This document shows, one piece after another, positions 47,462 through 55,318 of a DNA stretch of 64,000 bases. The position numbers were made by a program, and so were the translations under genes. The stretch comes from an uncultured Bacteroidales bacterium. GTDB lineage: Bacteria > Bacteroidota > Bacteroidia > Bacteroidales > Paludibacteraceae. The stretch covers positions 1 to 64,000 of the forward strand of contig CADCDS010000015.1 of NCBI GenBank assembly GCA_902800215.1, given 5' to 3'. Position 1 is the stretch's first letter; every line of letters starts with the position of its first letter. Under the pieces are notes generated by a model. The model was not told the origin of the DNA, searched no databases, and saw only the letters and a list, made by a program, of their open reading frames with translations.

Positions 47462-49894
47462 TTAATTCACAGTTAATACAAGCGGTGACAAACGTAACTC
47501 TTGACCACCGGGACCCTTAGCACGGATATCCTGAAGCACAACCATCTGGTTCTTCTTCAGTTTGGCGATTTGATCCAACTGCGCCTTGGTGAACTTGTTA
47601 CCGTTAGCCGGAGTCGTCTGGTTATTGATAATCGTCTTAAAGCTGGTTACCGTAAACGGAATATCCAACAGACCGTCTGCACCGTAAGAAGCCACGATCG
47701 TTCCGGACGGGTTAGTCAGCACGCTGGCTGCAATATTTCCGGTTGCATAATCACGATCCTTGGCATTGAAGAAAGCGGTAGGAGGCGGCAATTGTTTTAC
47801 ACGATATTCCTTGCTACCCATCGGCTGCATCTTACCATCTAACTCAGCGGATACAGAGATCGTCACGCTCTTGGCATTCTCACCCGGGTTGATGATCCAC
47901 AGGCCTCCTTGTTGCTTAACCGGAGCACCGCTTACGCTCACTCTTACGCGATCGTTAGCTACACCCGGAACAGAAACGGAGAACTTGTTATCATATCCGC
48001 GGTACATGATGTTCATGTCGATATTCGAAATGGTCACAGCCGGTTCTCCAACGGTATACTCACTGCTGAACGGTAACTTAACCACCTCATCGTCATTGGT
48101 CAAAGAGATGTAACCGGAGTATTGTTTTTTACCCACACCCGAAGCGGTTACTTCATACAGACCATGCTCGTTAATCTTCACATCCTCTACGAAATAATCC
48201 GGACGTTGCGTCGTATCCACAGCTGCCAGAATGATCTGCGCCTGATACTTACCACCACGTATCACGTAGTTGGAATTCGGAATCACGTATGCGCTCAGTT
48301 TGTTCACACGTACGTCACCTGCATCCGTTTGCTCCATCAGATATTGTACCAAACGACCTTCGGTCGTACGTACGTCGTTCTGCATCTTGGACAACACGGC
48401 CATGGACGCACCGATAGGCATACCGTCGAACACGGCGATTTCCCAATCTACCCATTGACGATCGTGTGCGTTGTATCCCTGCTCAGTTGCCAAAGTGGCA
48501 CGAATGGACTTAGCGATAGCAGAGTCACGCTCCTGGATCAAACCGGTTAAGAACTCCTTGTAAGCAGACACATTGTCTTTGAGTTCCTGACCGTGACCTT
48601 GTACCAACGCGTAGGTACCGGTTACGTCAAAGTTCGAGTTATTCTGGATATTAAGCGTAGGATCTTCACCTTGCTCTTTCAAGGTTGTAAAACGACCCCT
48701 ACCATCGGTCATGATGGTCAACTCATCTTTAAAATTCTGTATATAGGCATACAGAGAGTCCGCTTGCGCTTTTACTTCTTGAGCTTTATCATACCACTCT
48801 TGCGTCTTAGCCGGGTTCTTATCTAACGCGGCTTGGAACTCCAAATAGAGACGCTCGTTTTGAGAGGCAGATGCAGCGATCGAGGAGTGCAAACTGTTAT
48901 CCACCATGGTAAAACCACTGAGGATATCCGTACTTACGTTCAACGCCAACATGGCGGTGAGCACCAAGTACATCATACCAATCATTTTTTGTCTCGGGGT
49001 TTCCGGACAGTTTTTTGCTCCACCCATTGCCAGTGCATTAAGCATATTTCCGTAGATACCGTTGAGGTCAGCTACTTGTTTTTGCAGCTGTTTAGCACCT
49101 GCAGCAAATGCCACCTGTGCTTCAGCAGCCTCTTTAACAGCAGCGGCAGCACCCTTTTGAGCATCGATCTGTGCATTTACGGCTTGCAGTTGCAACTCAT
49201 AAACGGAATTCAGGGAAGCCAGTTTCTTACCTACTTCTTCTACCTCTGCCTTGTAAGCCTTAGTCTGGCTAGCGACAGCAGACATATCACCGCTGATTTG
49301 CGCATAACTCTGTGCCAAACCGGACGTTGCGTTTGCATACGCATCCGTTGCTACTTCAGCAGCAGCCAGTTTCTCATTCAGTTTAACACCGGTCTGTGCT
49401 ACCTTACCGAGTTCCGCAAACTGCGTAGCGGTCTTCGCCAAATCAGCAATACCGTCTTTCAGTGCTTTGAGATCTTCATCCTTGAGCGACGGAACTTTAG
49501 CGACACCTGCTTCAGCAGCAGCTACTCCGTTAGCAGCGATCGGTGCGCCGGCAACACCTGCACCTAACAAAGTCGGACGAGCCTGTTTCGATTTCTCTTC
49601 CAGCAATTCGGGTTTGGTACCGTACTCCAACAATTGCGGGAACACGTTATCCCAGTGGAACTCCGGATGCGGACGCTCCAATGCACCGATGACGAACAAG
49701 AATGCCTCGGTAAACATACCGAGCATCAGCACCTGACTTGCGCCCGGCCAGTGCAAAATCTTAAACAACGCACCGATAATAACGACCGATGCACCCACCG
49801 AATACACGATGTTAACGATGTTTTTACCTTGGTATGATTCATACCAGTGCATAAACTTTGCCCACGGGCCTCTTTTAACAGCTTTTTCTGCCAT
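47462..49894 (-). CDS. gldLM: GldL-GldM fusion, T9SS/gliding proton-driven motor
   Basis: 810 residues in one uninterrupted frame. Residues 1-289 are GldL: TM1 about 27-45, then FKILHWPGASQ, TM2 about 53-72 with the conserved proton-binding Glu63 (LGMFTEAFLF), and a long Ala/Lys-rich cytoplasmic coiled region. Residues 290-810 are a complete GldM: MGGAKNCPETPRQKMIGMMY, one TM helix (about 306-322) and periplasmic domains up to the usual C-terminus. Normally these are two adjacent genes. No stop separates them, and Met290 (ATG at 49025-49027) sits exactly where GldM usually starts, so internal initiation could still make free GldM. The GldL C-terminus and GldM N-terminus are both cytoplasmic, so the fusion is topologically possible. 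Confidence 0.93.
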   Translation of the reverse strand: MAEKAVKRGPWAKFMHWYESYQGKNIVNIVYSVGASVVIIGALFKILHWPGASQVLMLGMFTEAFLFVIGALERPHPEFHWDNVFPQLLEYGTKPELLEEKSKQARPTLLGAGVAGAPIAANGVAAAEAGVAKVPSLKDEDLKALKDGIADLAKTATQFAELGKVAQTGVKLNEKLAAAEVATDAYANATSGLAQSYAQISGDMSAVASQTKAYKAEVEEVGKKLASLNSVYELQLQAVNAQIDAQKGAAAAVKEAAEAQVAFAAGAKQLQKQVADLNGIYGNMLNALAMGGAKNCPETPRQKMIGMMYLVLTAMLALNVSTDILSGFTMVDNSLHSSIAASASQNERLYLEFQAALDKNPAKTQEWYDKAQEVKAQADSLYAYIQNFKDELTIMTDGRGRFTTLKEQGEDPTLNIQNNSNFDVTGTYALVQGHGQELKDNVSAYKEFLTGLIQERDSAIAKSIRATLATEQGYNAHDRQWVDWEIAVFDGMPIGASMAVLSKMQNDVRTTEGRLVQYLMEQTDAGDVRVNKLSAYVIPNSNYVIRGGKYQAQIILAAVDTTQRPDYFVEDVKINEHGLYEVTASGVGKKQYSGYISLTNDDEVVKLPFSSEYTVGEPAVTISNIDMNIMYRGYDNKFSVSVPGVANDRVRVSVSGAPVKQQGGLWIINPGENAKSVTISVSAELDGKMQPMGSKEYRVKQLPPPTAFFNAKDRDYATGNIAASVLTNPSGTIVASYGADGLLDIPFTVTSFKTIINNQTTPANGNKFTKAQLDQIAKLKKNQMVVLQDIRAKGPGGQELRLSPLVLTVN

Positions 49895-49935
49895 AATAGT
49901 ATTTCGTTTAAATATAATTCTTAAGACTTTTTCTA

Positions 49936-51285
49936 TTAATCACCGATGTAAGCACGAACGCAACGGAATCCGATGTACGGACGGCTCTCATACTGGTACT
50001 CATAGGTACGAACACCGCACTGCATGAAGTAACTGATATCCTTCCAGCTACCACCCTTGATCACCTTACGTTTCAAGATATCCGGGTCGGCTTTACGAGC
50101 CATGTAGGAATAATCCGGGTTGAGGTCATGTACATGCGTGTTCATAGCGCTCTGGTAAGCGGAGTTGGTCCACTCAGCCACGTTTCCGGCCATGTCGTAC
50201 AGACCGAAGTCATTCGGGCGGAACTGAGCCACCTTCATCGTCGTTGTACCGGTATCATCGTTGTATGCTCCACGGTACGGTTTGAAGTTAGCAAAGAAGC
50301 ATCCCTTGGCATCACGTGCGTAGTTACCCCCCCACGGATACATCGCCATCTTACGACCGCCACGTGCTGCGTACTCCCATTGTGCCTCTGTCGGCAAACG
50401 ATAGTCATTGGCATCGATGGTAGAAGCACCGTTGAACAGTTGCGTACGCCAGTTACAGAAAGCATGCGCCTGCTCCCATGTTACACCCACTACAGGATAC
50501 TCTGCATAACCCGGGTGCTTGAAGTATTGCTGCAGCAACGGGTCATTGTACGAGAATTGGAAGTCACGTGCCCATACCAGCGTATCCGGATAGATACAGA
50601 TGATCTTAGTGGTCAACAGATCTTTCGGCTCCTTCAACGGACGGATGATCGTTGAGTCTTTGATCTCACCGTTCTCATTTACCCAGAAGGTATCTACACG
50701 AGCCGTTGCTCCGGGAGGATAGGTACTGGTGGCTACATCGAATTTGTTCCGTTGCGGCAGTGCCTCATCCATGTTTACCCAACTGTAACGATAGTGCAGG
50801 TGGTTGGTATTGAGCGTACCGTTAGAATAGAACATCGAAGACAAAGCATCTACTACGTCTTCTTCCTTGCTCTTCCAAGGCACTTTCTTGGACCAGTTCA
50901 GATGGAAATTCTCTTCATCAAAATCCTCATCCTTCGGCTGGATCGCATAATCTGTCAAACCGGCAGCTACGAGGTTAGTCATAGCAATAGAGTCACGTAC
51001 CCAGTTCACAAACTGATGATACTCATTGTTCGTGACCTCGGTCTCGTCCATCCAGAATGCATCCACCGTCACCATGATGATATTATCCGGCTGCTCAAAA
51101 ACAGCGGATTGCGTGTTCGCACCCATCATGAAGGATCCCTTTTTAATAAACAGCATACCATAAGGATTAGCCTCCTTAAAATTGGTCGATCTGATTGCAC
51201 CCACCAACTCACCGGCCGGCTTGTTACAACCTACCATCATCAACGCACACAGCGCTACCAATGGAATAATCTTCTTCACTTTCAT
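49936..51285 (-). CDS. gldK: GldK/PorK, T9SS ring lipoprotein
   Basis: 449 residues. Lipobox MMVGC|N (Cys about 20). The remainder is a formylglycine-generating-enzyme/SUMF1-like domain: FIKKGSFMMGANTQ, DAFWMDETEVTNNEYHQFV, YRLPTEAQWEYAARGG, YDMAGNVAEWTNSAY, VIKGGSW, YIGFRCVRA. It forms the outer-membrane-anchored ring with GldN; the enzymatic function of the domain is not retained in this family. It is followed by gldLM after 41 nt. Confidence 0.95.
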   Translation of the reverse strand: MKVKKIIPLVALCALMMVGCNKPAGELVGAIRSTNFKEANPYGMLFIKKGSFMMGANTQSAVFEQPDNIIMVTVDAFWMDETEVTNNEYHQFVNWVRDSIAMTNLVAAGLTDYAIQPKDEDFDEENFHLNWSKKVPWKSKEEDVVDALSSMFYSNGTLNTNHLHYRYSWVNMDEALPQRNKFDVATSTYPPGATARVDTFWVNENGEIKDSTIIRPLKEPKDLLTTKIICIYPDTLVWARDFQFSYNDPLLQQYFKHPGYAEYPVVGVTWEQAHAFCNWRTQLFNGASTIDANDYRLPTEAQWEYAARGGRKMAMYPWGGNYARDAKGCFFANFKPYRGAYNDDTGTTTMKVAQFRPNDFGLYDMAGNVAEWTNSAYQSAMNTHVHDLNPDYSYMARKADPDILKRKVIKGGSWKDISYFMQCGVRTYEYQYESRPYIGFRCVRAYIGD

Positions 51286-51333
51286 ATTGGTTTTAATCGA
51301 TTAATTTTCCAACTATATATTATATATAAGGTG

Positions 51334-52320
51334 TTATAAGTACCTTACGCTTTTATACTTGTTTGTCCGTTTGGGCTTGAGGATATCAAATCCGTAAGCC
51401 AGATATATCTCGTGGCTTCCGTAACTCTCCAGCAGCAGTTTGTTAGTCGGCAGTTCGCAACTGTATCCCAACTGCAGTCCGGAGATGATATCCACGCCTA
51501 ACAGTATGTTCACACTTCCTGCAATGCGGTATCCGAGTCCCCACCGGTATCGGTCCTTGTAGTCGCACATCAGCGTCAGGTTGACATCCCAACTGACAAA
51601 GTCGCTCATCACCATTGCGCTGGGCGTCAGCATCCACTCTCTGTAGTTCTTCAAGCGGAAATGATATCCGCCGGTCACATACATCGTTCCGACCAGGGTT
51701 ACGATCTGCTGCACGCCGGTTGTTCCGTCCGACCAATCGATCTGAGGACGTAACAAATGGCTGTAACTGCCGCCTACCCACCAGGTCGGAGTGCTGTAAT
51801 ACAAGCCCACACTCATGTCAAATTTCATTCCCGATTTACTTCCCGTCGGAAGTGTCGGATCGTTGGCGTCGTGGTAGTCGTCTCCCATCTTACTGAGGTT
51901 GATCGAGTCCCCTTTGAAGCCCACGTTTACAAATCCCAAGTCAACACCGATTCCCAGATATCCTTTCCCCAGTTTCTGCCGGTAAGCGTATTGTGCGTAG
52001 AACGACTGGGTAGTGAACAATCCGTACCGGTCATTCAAAAACCGCACTCCCGCACCGTGACTTGTCTTGCCGATCACGAACGGTGAACTGAAACTGAACC
52101 AGGTGCTCATCGGTGCATTGGTAATGTCCACATACTGCATGCGGTGCATTCCCGCTACCTTCATCAGTCCGCCTTCTCCTACCGCGGCAGGATTATACGC
52201 TGTCGGCAGATACATATATTGCCCCATCTGGGGATCAAACTGCGCACTCGCAGTCACCAGGGTAAACACCCCAACCAGCAGAACAATATATCTTTTCAAT
52301 TTCCAATTTCCAATTTTCAA
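51334..52320 (-). CDS. porP: PorP/SprF family T9SS outer-membrane protein
   Basis: 328 residues as bounded, but no ATG is available. The frame opens with TTG at 52320 or, more likely, TTG at 52299, which gives signal peptide KRYIVLLVGVFTLVTASAQ. The PorP/SprF signature is FDPQMGQYMYLPTAYNPAAVG, then barrel strands and LAYGFDILK near the end. SprF-type proteins work with SprA-dependent surface adhesins and sit at the head of gldKLMN operons. The region encoding the start is a heptamer array, so the start codon itself is repeat-derived. Confidence 0.9.
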   Translation of the reverse strand: MKIGNWKLKRYIVLLVGVFTLVTASAQFDPQMGQYMYLPTAYNPAAVGEGGLMKVAGMHRMQYVDITNAPMSTWFSFSSPFVIGKTSHGAGVRFLNDRYGLFTTQSFYAQYAYRQKLGKGYLGIGVDLGFVNVGFKGDSINLSKMGDDYHDANDPTLPTGSKSGMKFDMSVGLYYSTPTWWVGGSYSHLLRPQIDWSDGTTGVQQIVTLVGTMYVTGGYHFRLKNYREWMLTPSAMVMSDFVSWDVNLTLMCDYKDRYRWGLGYRIAGSVNILLGVDIISGLQLGYSCELPTNKLLLESYGSHEIYLAYGFDILKPKRTNKYKSVRYL

Positions 52321-52328
52321 TTTTCAAT
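52294..52328 (+). repeat. Heptamer array TTTCAAT/TTCCAAT x5 at the DUF2795-porP junction
   Basis: TTTCAAT, TTCCAAT, TTCCAAT, TTTCAAT, TTTCAAT. It contains both the TGA stop of the DUF2795 gene (52324-52326) and the candidate TTG starts of porP. Confidence 0.92.
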
Positions 52329-52551
52329 ACTCCTCCTCGTCGAAGAAGAAGTCTTCATCTTGCGTCGGATAGTCCGGCCACAAATCCAAAATACTCTCAT
52401 ACTGCTCCTCGTCATCTCCTTCCAACTCTTCCAAATTCTCTATCACCTCCGCCGGAGCACCGATACGATTCGCATAGTCCAGTAATTCATCCTTGGTTGC
52501 AGGCCATGGTGCGTCCTCCAATTTCGATGCCAATTCAAGTGTCCAATACAT
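52324..52551 (-). CDS. DUF2795 small acidic protein
   Basis: 75 residues. LEDAPWPATKDELLDYANRIGAPAEVIENLEEL fits the DUF2795 helical domain, and the C-terminus is very acidic (DEDFFFDEEEY). A small soluble protein of unknown function that opens the T9SS operon, 80 nt after the promoter box at 52631-52638. Confidence 0.8.
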   Translation of the reverse strand: MYWTLELASKLEDAPWPATKDELLDYANRIGAPAEVIENLEELEGDDEEQYESILDLWPDYPTQDEDFFFDEEEY

Positions 52552-52630
52552 AGTTTTATTACCTATAATATACTATTTCATTTCATTGACAAACAGACCC
52601 AGTACGGGCATAGTTTTTCAAAATATCGTG

Positions 52631-52662
52631 CAAAAGTAGTAAAAAGTTTCGATTTATGCAAA
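52631..52662 (-). promoter_or_regulatory. Promoter of the T9SS operon
   Basis: On the minus strand: TTTGCATAAATC (TTTG at 52659-52662), 20 nt after TTTG, TACTTTTG (52631-52638). It is the only promoter pair found between here and gldN, so it likely drives DUF2795-porP-gldK-gldLM-gldN and perhaps the genes beyond. The rest of the 139-nt gap holds nothing else I recognise. Confidence 0.75.
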
Positions 52663-52690
52663 TTTTTTATACATTATTTTACAATTTTCG

Positions 52691-53215
52691 TCAATTTTTA
52701 CACCAAATCGACTCTTTTTCTCCATTTTTGTGACTAAAATAACGCGAAAAAACGAAAAAATAGTCACTCAACCGATTGATAAATTGCAGGTGTATTTCCG
52801 CTGCTTTTGCATCGATCATCCGACGTTCTGCCCGACGACAGATAGTACGGCACACATGCGCCCTGCAAACGGTCTCACTTCCGGCCGGAAGAATGAAGGC
52901 ATGTTGCTTGGGTGTGTCGTTTACCATGGCATCGATCCATTCTTCCAATTGGTGCACATCGGCCTCTGTGATCCACTCTCCCGGCGCGTCACTTAAGGCT
53001 GCGCCCAAGTTAAACAGTTTGTTCTGGATCCATTCCAATTGGCTGTTCGTTGTTGGCTGTTGGCTATTAGCCGACACTCCGGCTCGCAAGAGCCCAATCC
53101 AGCTGTTCAGTTCATCGACCGTTCCGTAAGCTTCGATGCGTGCATCGGTTTTAGAAACCCGTTGACCGCTTGCCAACGAGGTTTCCCCTTTGTCTCCCGT
53201 CTTCGTGTATATCAT
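52691..53215 (-). CDS. PduO-type cob(I)alamin adenosyltransferase
   Basis: 174 residues. YTKTGDKGETSLASGQRVSKTD, EAYGTVDELNSWIGLLR, FILPAGSE and CRTICRRAERRM are the ATP- and corrinoid-binding elements of the PduO family. It converts cob(I)alamin to adenosylcobalamin, needed for example by methylmalonyl-CoA mutase in succinate-to-propionate metabolism. A heptamer array encodes residues 50-59 (SANSQQPTTN), lengthening the loop before the second conserved helix. The start overlaps the methyltransferase stop (ATGA). Confidence 0.93.
   Translation of the reverse strand: MIYTKTGDKGETSLASGQRVSKTDARIEAYGTVDELNSWIGLLRAGVSANSQQPTTNSQLEWIQNKLFNLGAALSDAPGEWITEADVHQLEEWIDAMVNDTPKQHAFILPAGSETVCRAHVCRTICRRAERRMIDAKAAEIHLQFINRLSDYFFVFSRYFSHKNGEKESIWCKN
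53040..53067 (+). repeat. Heptamer array, TGGCTGT type, inside the PduO gene
   Basis: TGGCTGT, TCGTTGT, TGGCTGT, TGGCTAT, encoding ANSQQPTTN. Confidence 0.85.
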
Positions 53216-54024
53216 AGCCGTATTGTATAGTTTCGTTTCAAGTAATGCGGATCAAAAAACAGCAGTCCCACATGATAGAGGTCCATGGAAGTGGTGATCC
53301 GTTTATCTTCTTTGAGTTCCTTCCAGGCCTGTTCCATCGGGGCGGAATAATGGATATCATCCAGTATGATCACGCCTTTCTCCTGCATCACAGGCAGCAG
53401 GGTATTCACATAGCGCATGGTCGCCTCATAGGTATGGTTGGCATCCACATAGACGACATCCCATTTCTCGCGCGCGTAAATATATAAGGTGTCATCAATA
53501 TTGCCTTCCTTCCATTCGATATTCTCCAGTTTCAACGCTCTCCACCCCCCTTTTGCGACATTCAGCACTGCGGCACTGCCTTCCAAGGTAAGTACCCTGT
53601 TTCGGCTGTCTGCGGCAGCGAGATAAGCGGTGGTAACCCCTAAGGATGTTCCCAGTTCGAGTATCTGAAGCGGTCGTTTCTCCTGCCTTCCTATCCAGTT
53701 CACCAATCGGAACAAGGCCTGCCCTACTTGCGGTGATTCGAGTTGCCGTTTGGCGATATCGCACACCCGACGCGGAATAAGTACGCCTTCTTTCGATCCG
53801 GCCGAACCGTAATCAACCACATCCAGGGTATCCGGACAGCGTAACAACAAATCCCGTCTGCGCTCGATATCGGCGAAGCAGTAATAGGCATTACGATCGC
53901 GTAATACAAAGCGCACCAATTCAAAGAGGTAGGGCGAATGGATGCCTTCACCGGTCGTATTCCAAGCCGTTAAAGTATGCTTGAGATACGCCAAAATTCT
54001 ATGTAAACGTGCATTATTTGTCAT
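53212..54024 (-). CDS. Class I SAM-dependent methyltransferase (O-methyltransferase type)
   Basis: 270 residues. The SAM-binding motif is ILELGTSLGVTTAYLAA, followed by VLTLEGSAAVLNVA (acidic loop after strand 2), DVVYVDANHTYEATMRYV and VIILDDIHYSAPMEQAW, as in the O-methyltransferase_24 group. An N-terminal region of about 100 residues (GEGIHSPYLFELVRFVL) precedes it. The substrate is unknown. It is transcribed divergently from the SpmA/B-like gene with overlapping promoters. Confidence 0.82.
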   Translation of the reverse strand: MTNNARLHRILAYLKHTLTAWNTTGEGIHSPYLFELVRFVLRDRNAYYCFADIERRRDLLLRCPDTLDVVDYGSAGSKEGVLIPRRVCDIAKRQLESPQVGQALFRLVNWIGRQEKRPLQILELGTSLGVTTAYLAAADSRNRVLTLEGSAAVLNVAKGGWRALKLENIEWKEGNIDDTLYIYAREKWDVVYVDANHTYEATMRYVNTLLPVMQEKGVIILDDIHYSAPMEQAWKELKEDKRITTSMDLYHVGLLFFDPHYLKRNYTIRL

Positions 54025-54032
54025 TTATCGTG

Positions 54033-54064
54033 CAAAATTACACTTTTTTTTGCATATATGCAAA
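54033..54064 (-). promoter_or_regulatory. Divergent promoter, minus arm (methyltransferase)
   Basis: On the minus strand: TTTG (54061-54064), 20 nt, TAATTTTG (54033-54040). The start codon (54024) follows the box after only 8 nt, so the transcript has almost no leader. Confidence 0.75.
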
Positions 54065-54080
54065 TATTTTTGTACTTTTG
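54049..54080 (+). promoter_or_regulatory. Divergent promoter, plus arm (SpmA/B-like gene)
   Basis: TTTG (54049-54052), 20 nt, TACTTTTG (54073-54080). The ATG is at 54085, 4 nt after the box, so the mRNA may be leaderless. Both arms take their -33 box from one perfect 16-bp palindrome, TTTGCATATATGCAAA (54049-54064). Confidence 0.78.
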
Positions 54081-54084
54081 CAGC

Positions 54085-55317
54085 ATGATTTTGAATTATA
54101 TTTGGATTTCGCTCATTTTGCTGGCGGTCATCATGGGTCTGGTGCAAGCCATCGCGTTCGGTAATGTCGGTGTATTTACGGATATTATCAATTCGACTTT
54201 TGATAATGCCAAAACGGGTTTTGAGTTATCCCTGGGTCTGACGGGTATTCTGGCATTGTGGATGGGTATCATGAAGATCGGTGAGCGTGCCGGTGCCGTT
54301 AACTCATTAGGCAGAGCCATCAATCCGTTCTTCAGCCGTATTTTTCCTCAGATTCCGAAGGGTCATCCGGTCTTCGGATCGATGCTGATGAATATCTCCG
54401 CCAACATGCTTGGCCTGGATAATGCGGCGACGCCGATGGGTCTGAAAGCGATGGGCGAGTTACAGGAGTTGAATGAAGACAAGACCAAGGCCTCCAATGC
54501 AATGATTATGTTTGTGGTGCTGGGTGCCAGCGGTCTTACTCTGATACCTACCACTATCATGGGATACCGTGCGCAATGCGGGGCAGAGAATCCGGCAGAT
54601 GTGTTTTTACCTATATTGATAGCCACCTATGTATCTACCTTAGTGGGCTTGGTCTGCGTTTGCGTGGCACAGAAGATTCGCATGAAAGATCCGGTGGTGT
54701 TAGGTACGCTCTTGGGCTTGACGGGTTTGGTCGGATTGCTGGTTTGGGGAGCGACGCAGTTGTCTCATCAACGCTTGGCGACACTCTCCGCCGCAGCCGC
54801 AGCGGTGATTCTGTTAGGTGTCATCTGCTGGTTTGTGATCCAAGCGATGTGCAAACGGATCAACGTGTATGACTCGTTCATCGACGGTGCCAAAGGTGGT
54901 TTTCAAACGGCAATAGGTATTATTCCTTATCTCATTGCGATATTGGTAGCCGTAGGCATGTTCCGTGCTTCAGGAGCAATGGACTTGTTGGAACGCGGTG
55001 TGTCGGAGTTGTTTGCGTTGGTAGGCATTAACACGGAGTTGTCCGGTGCCGTACCGACAGCGCTGATGAAACCGCTTAGCGGCAGCGGTGCACGGGGACT
55101 GATGTTAGAAGCGATGACGAACTACGGCGCTGACAGTTTATCCGGTCGTTTGTGTTGTATCTTGCAAGGTACCACAGATACGACGTTCTACGTGCTGGCC
55201 GTTTATTTCGGTTCGGTAGGCATCAAGAACACCCGCCATGCGGTGGCCTGCTGTCTGTTAGCAGATCTGGCAGGAATAATAGCGGCCTTTGCATTAGCAC
55301 CTATCTTCTTTGGTTAA
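54085..55317 (+). CDS. Nucleoside-recognition (Gate) domain membrane protein, SpmA-SpmB fusion type
   Basis: A 410-residue polytopic protein with two halves resembling Firmicutes SpmA (SLGLTGILALWMGIMKIGERAG, GSMLMNISANMLGLDNAATPMGLKAM) and SpmB (GAKGGFQTAIGIIPYLIAILVAVGMFRASG, GTTDTTFYVLAVYFGSVGIKNTRHA). The Gate domain occurs in nucleoside and other transporters; the substrate here is unknown and this organism is not a spore former. The start at 54085 is preferred to an upstream in-frame ATG at 54058 because the latter lies inside the promoter. Confidence 0.85.
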   Translation: MILNYIWISLILLAVIMGLVQAIAFGNVGVFTDIINSTFDNAKTGFELSLGLTGILALWMGIMKIGERAGAVNSLGRAINPFFSRIFPQIPKGHPVFGSMLMNISANMLGLDNAATPMGLKAMGELQELNEDKTKASNAMIMFVVLGASGLTLIPTTIMGYRAQCGAENPADVFLPILIATYVSTLVGLVCVCVAQKIRMKDPVVLGTLLGLTGLVGLLVWGATQLSHQRLATLSAAAAAVILLGVICWFVIQAMCKRINVYDSFIDGAKGGFQTAIGIIPYLIAILVAVGMFRASGAMDLLERGVSELFALVGINTELSGAVPTALMKPLSGSGARGLMLEAMTNYGADSLSGRLCCILQGTTDTTFYVLAVYFGSVGIKNTRHAVACCLLADLAGIIAAFALAPIFFG

Positions 55318-55318
55318 T

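Noticed and set aside
49010-49016. An in-frame A AAA AAC slippery heptamer just after Met290 of the GldLM fusion, as a possible -1 frameshift site releasing GldL
   Set aside because: The Lys-Asn codons belong to the universally conserved GAKNCPETP start of GldM, no stimulatory structure is evident, and the -1 frame stays open for about 35 codons rather than stopping at once. Chance is the simpler explanation.
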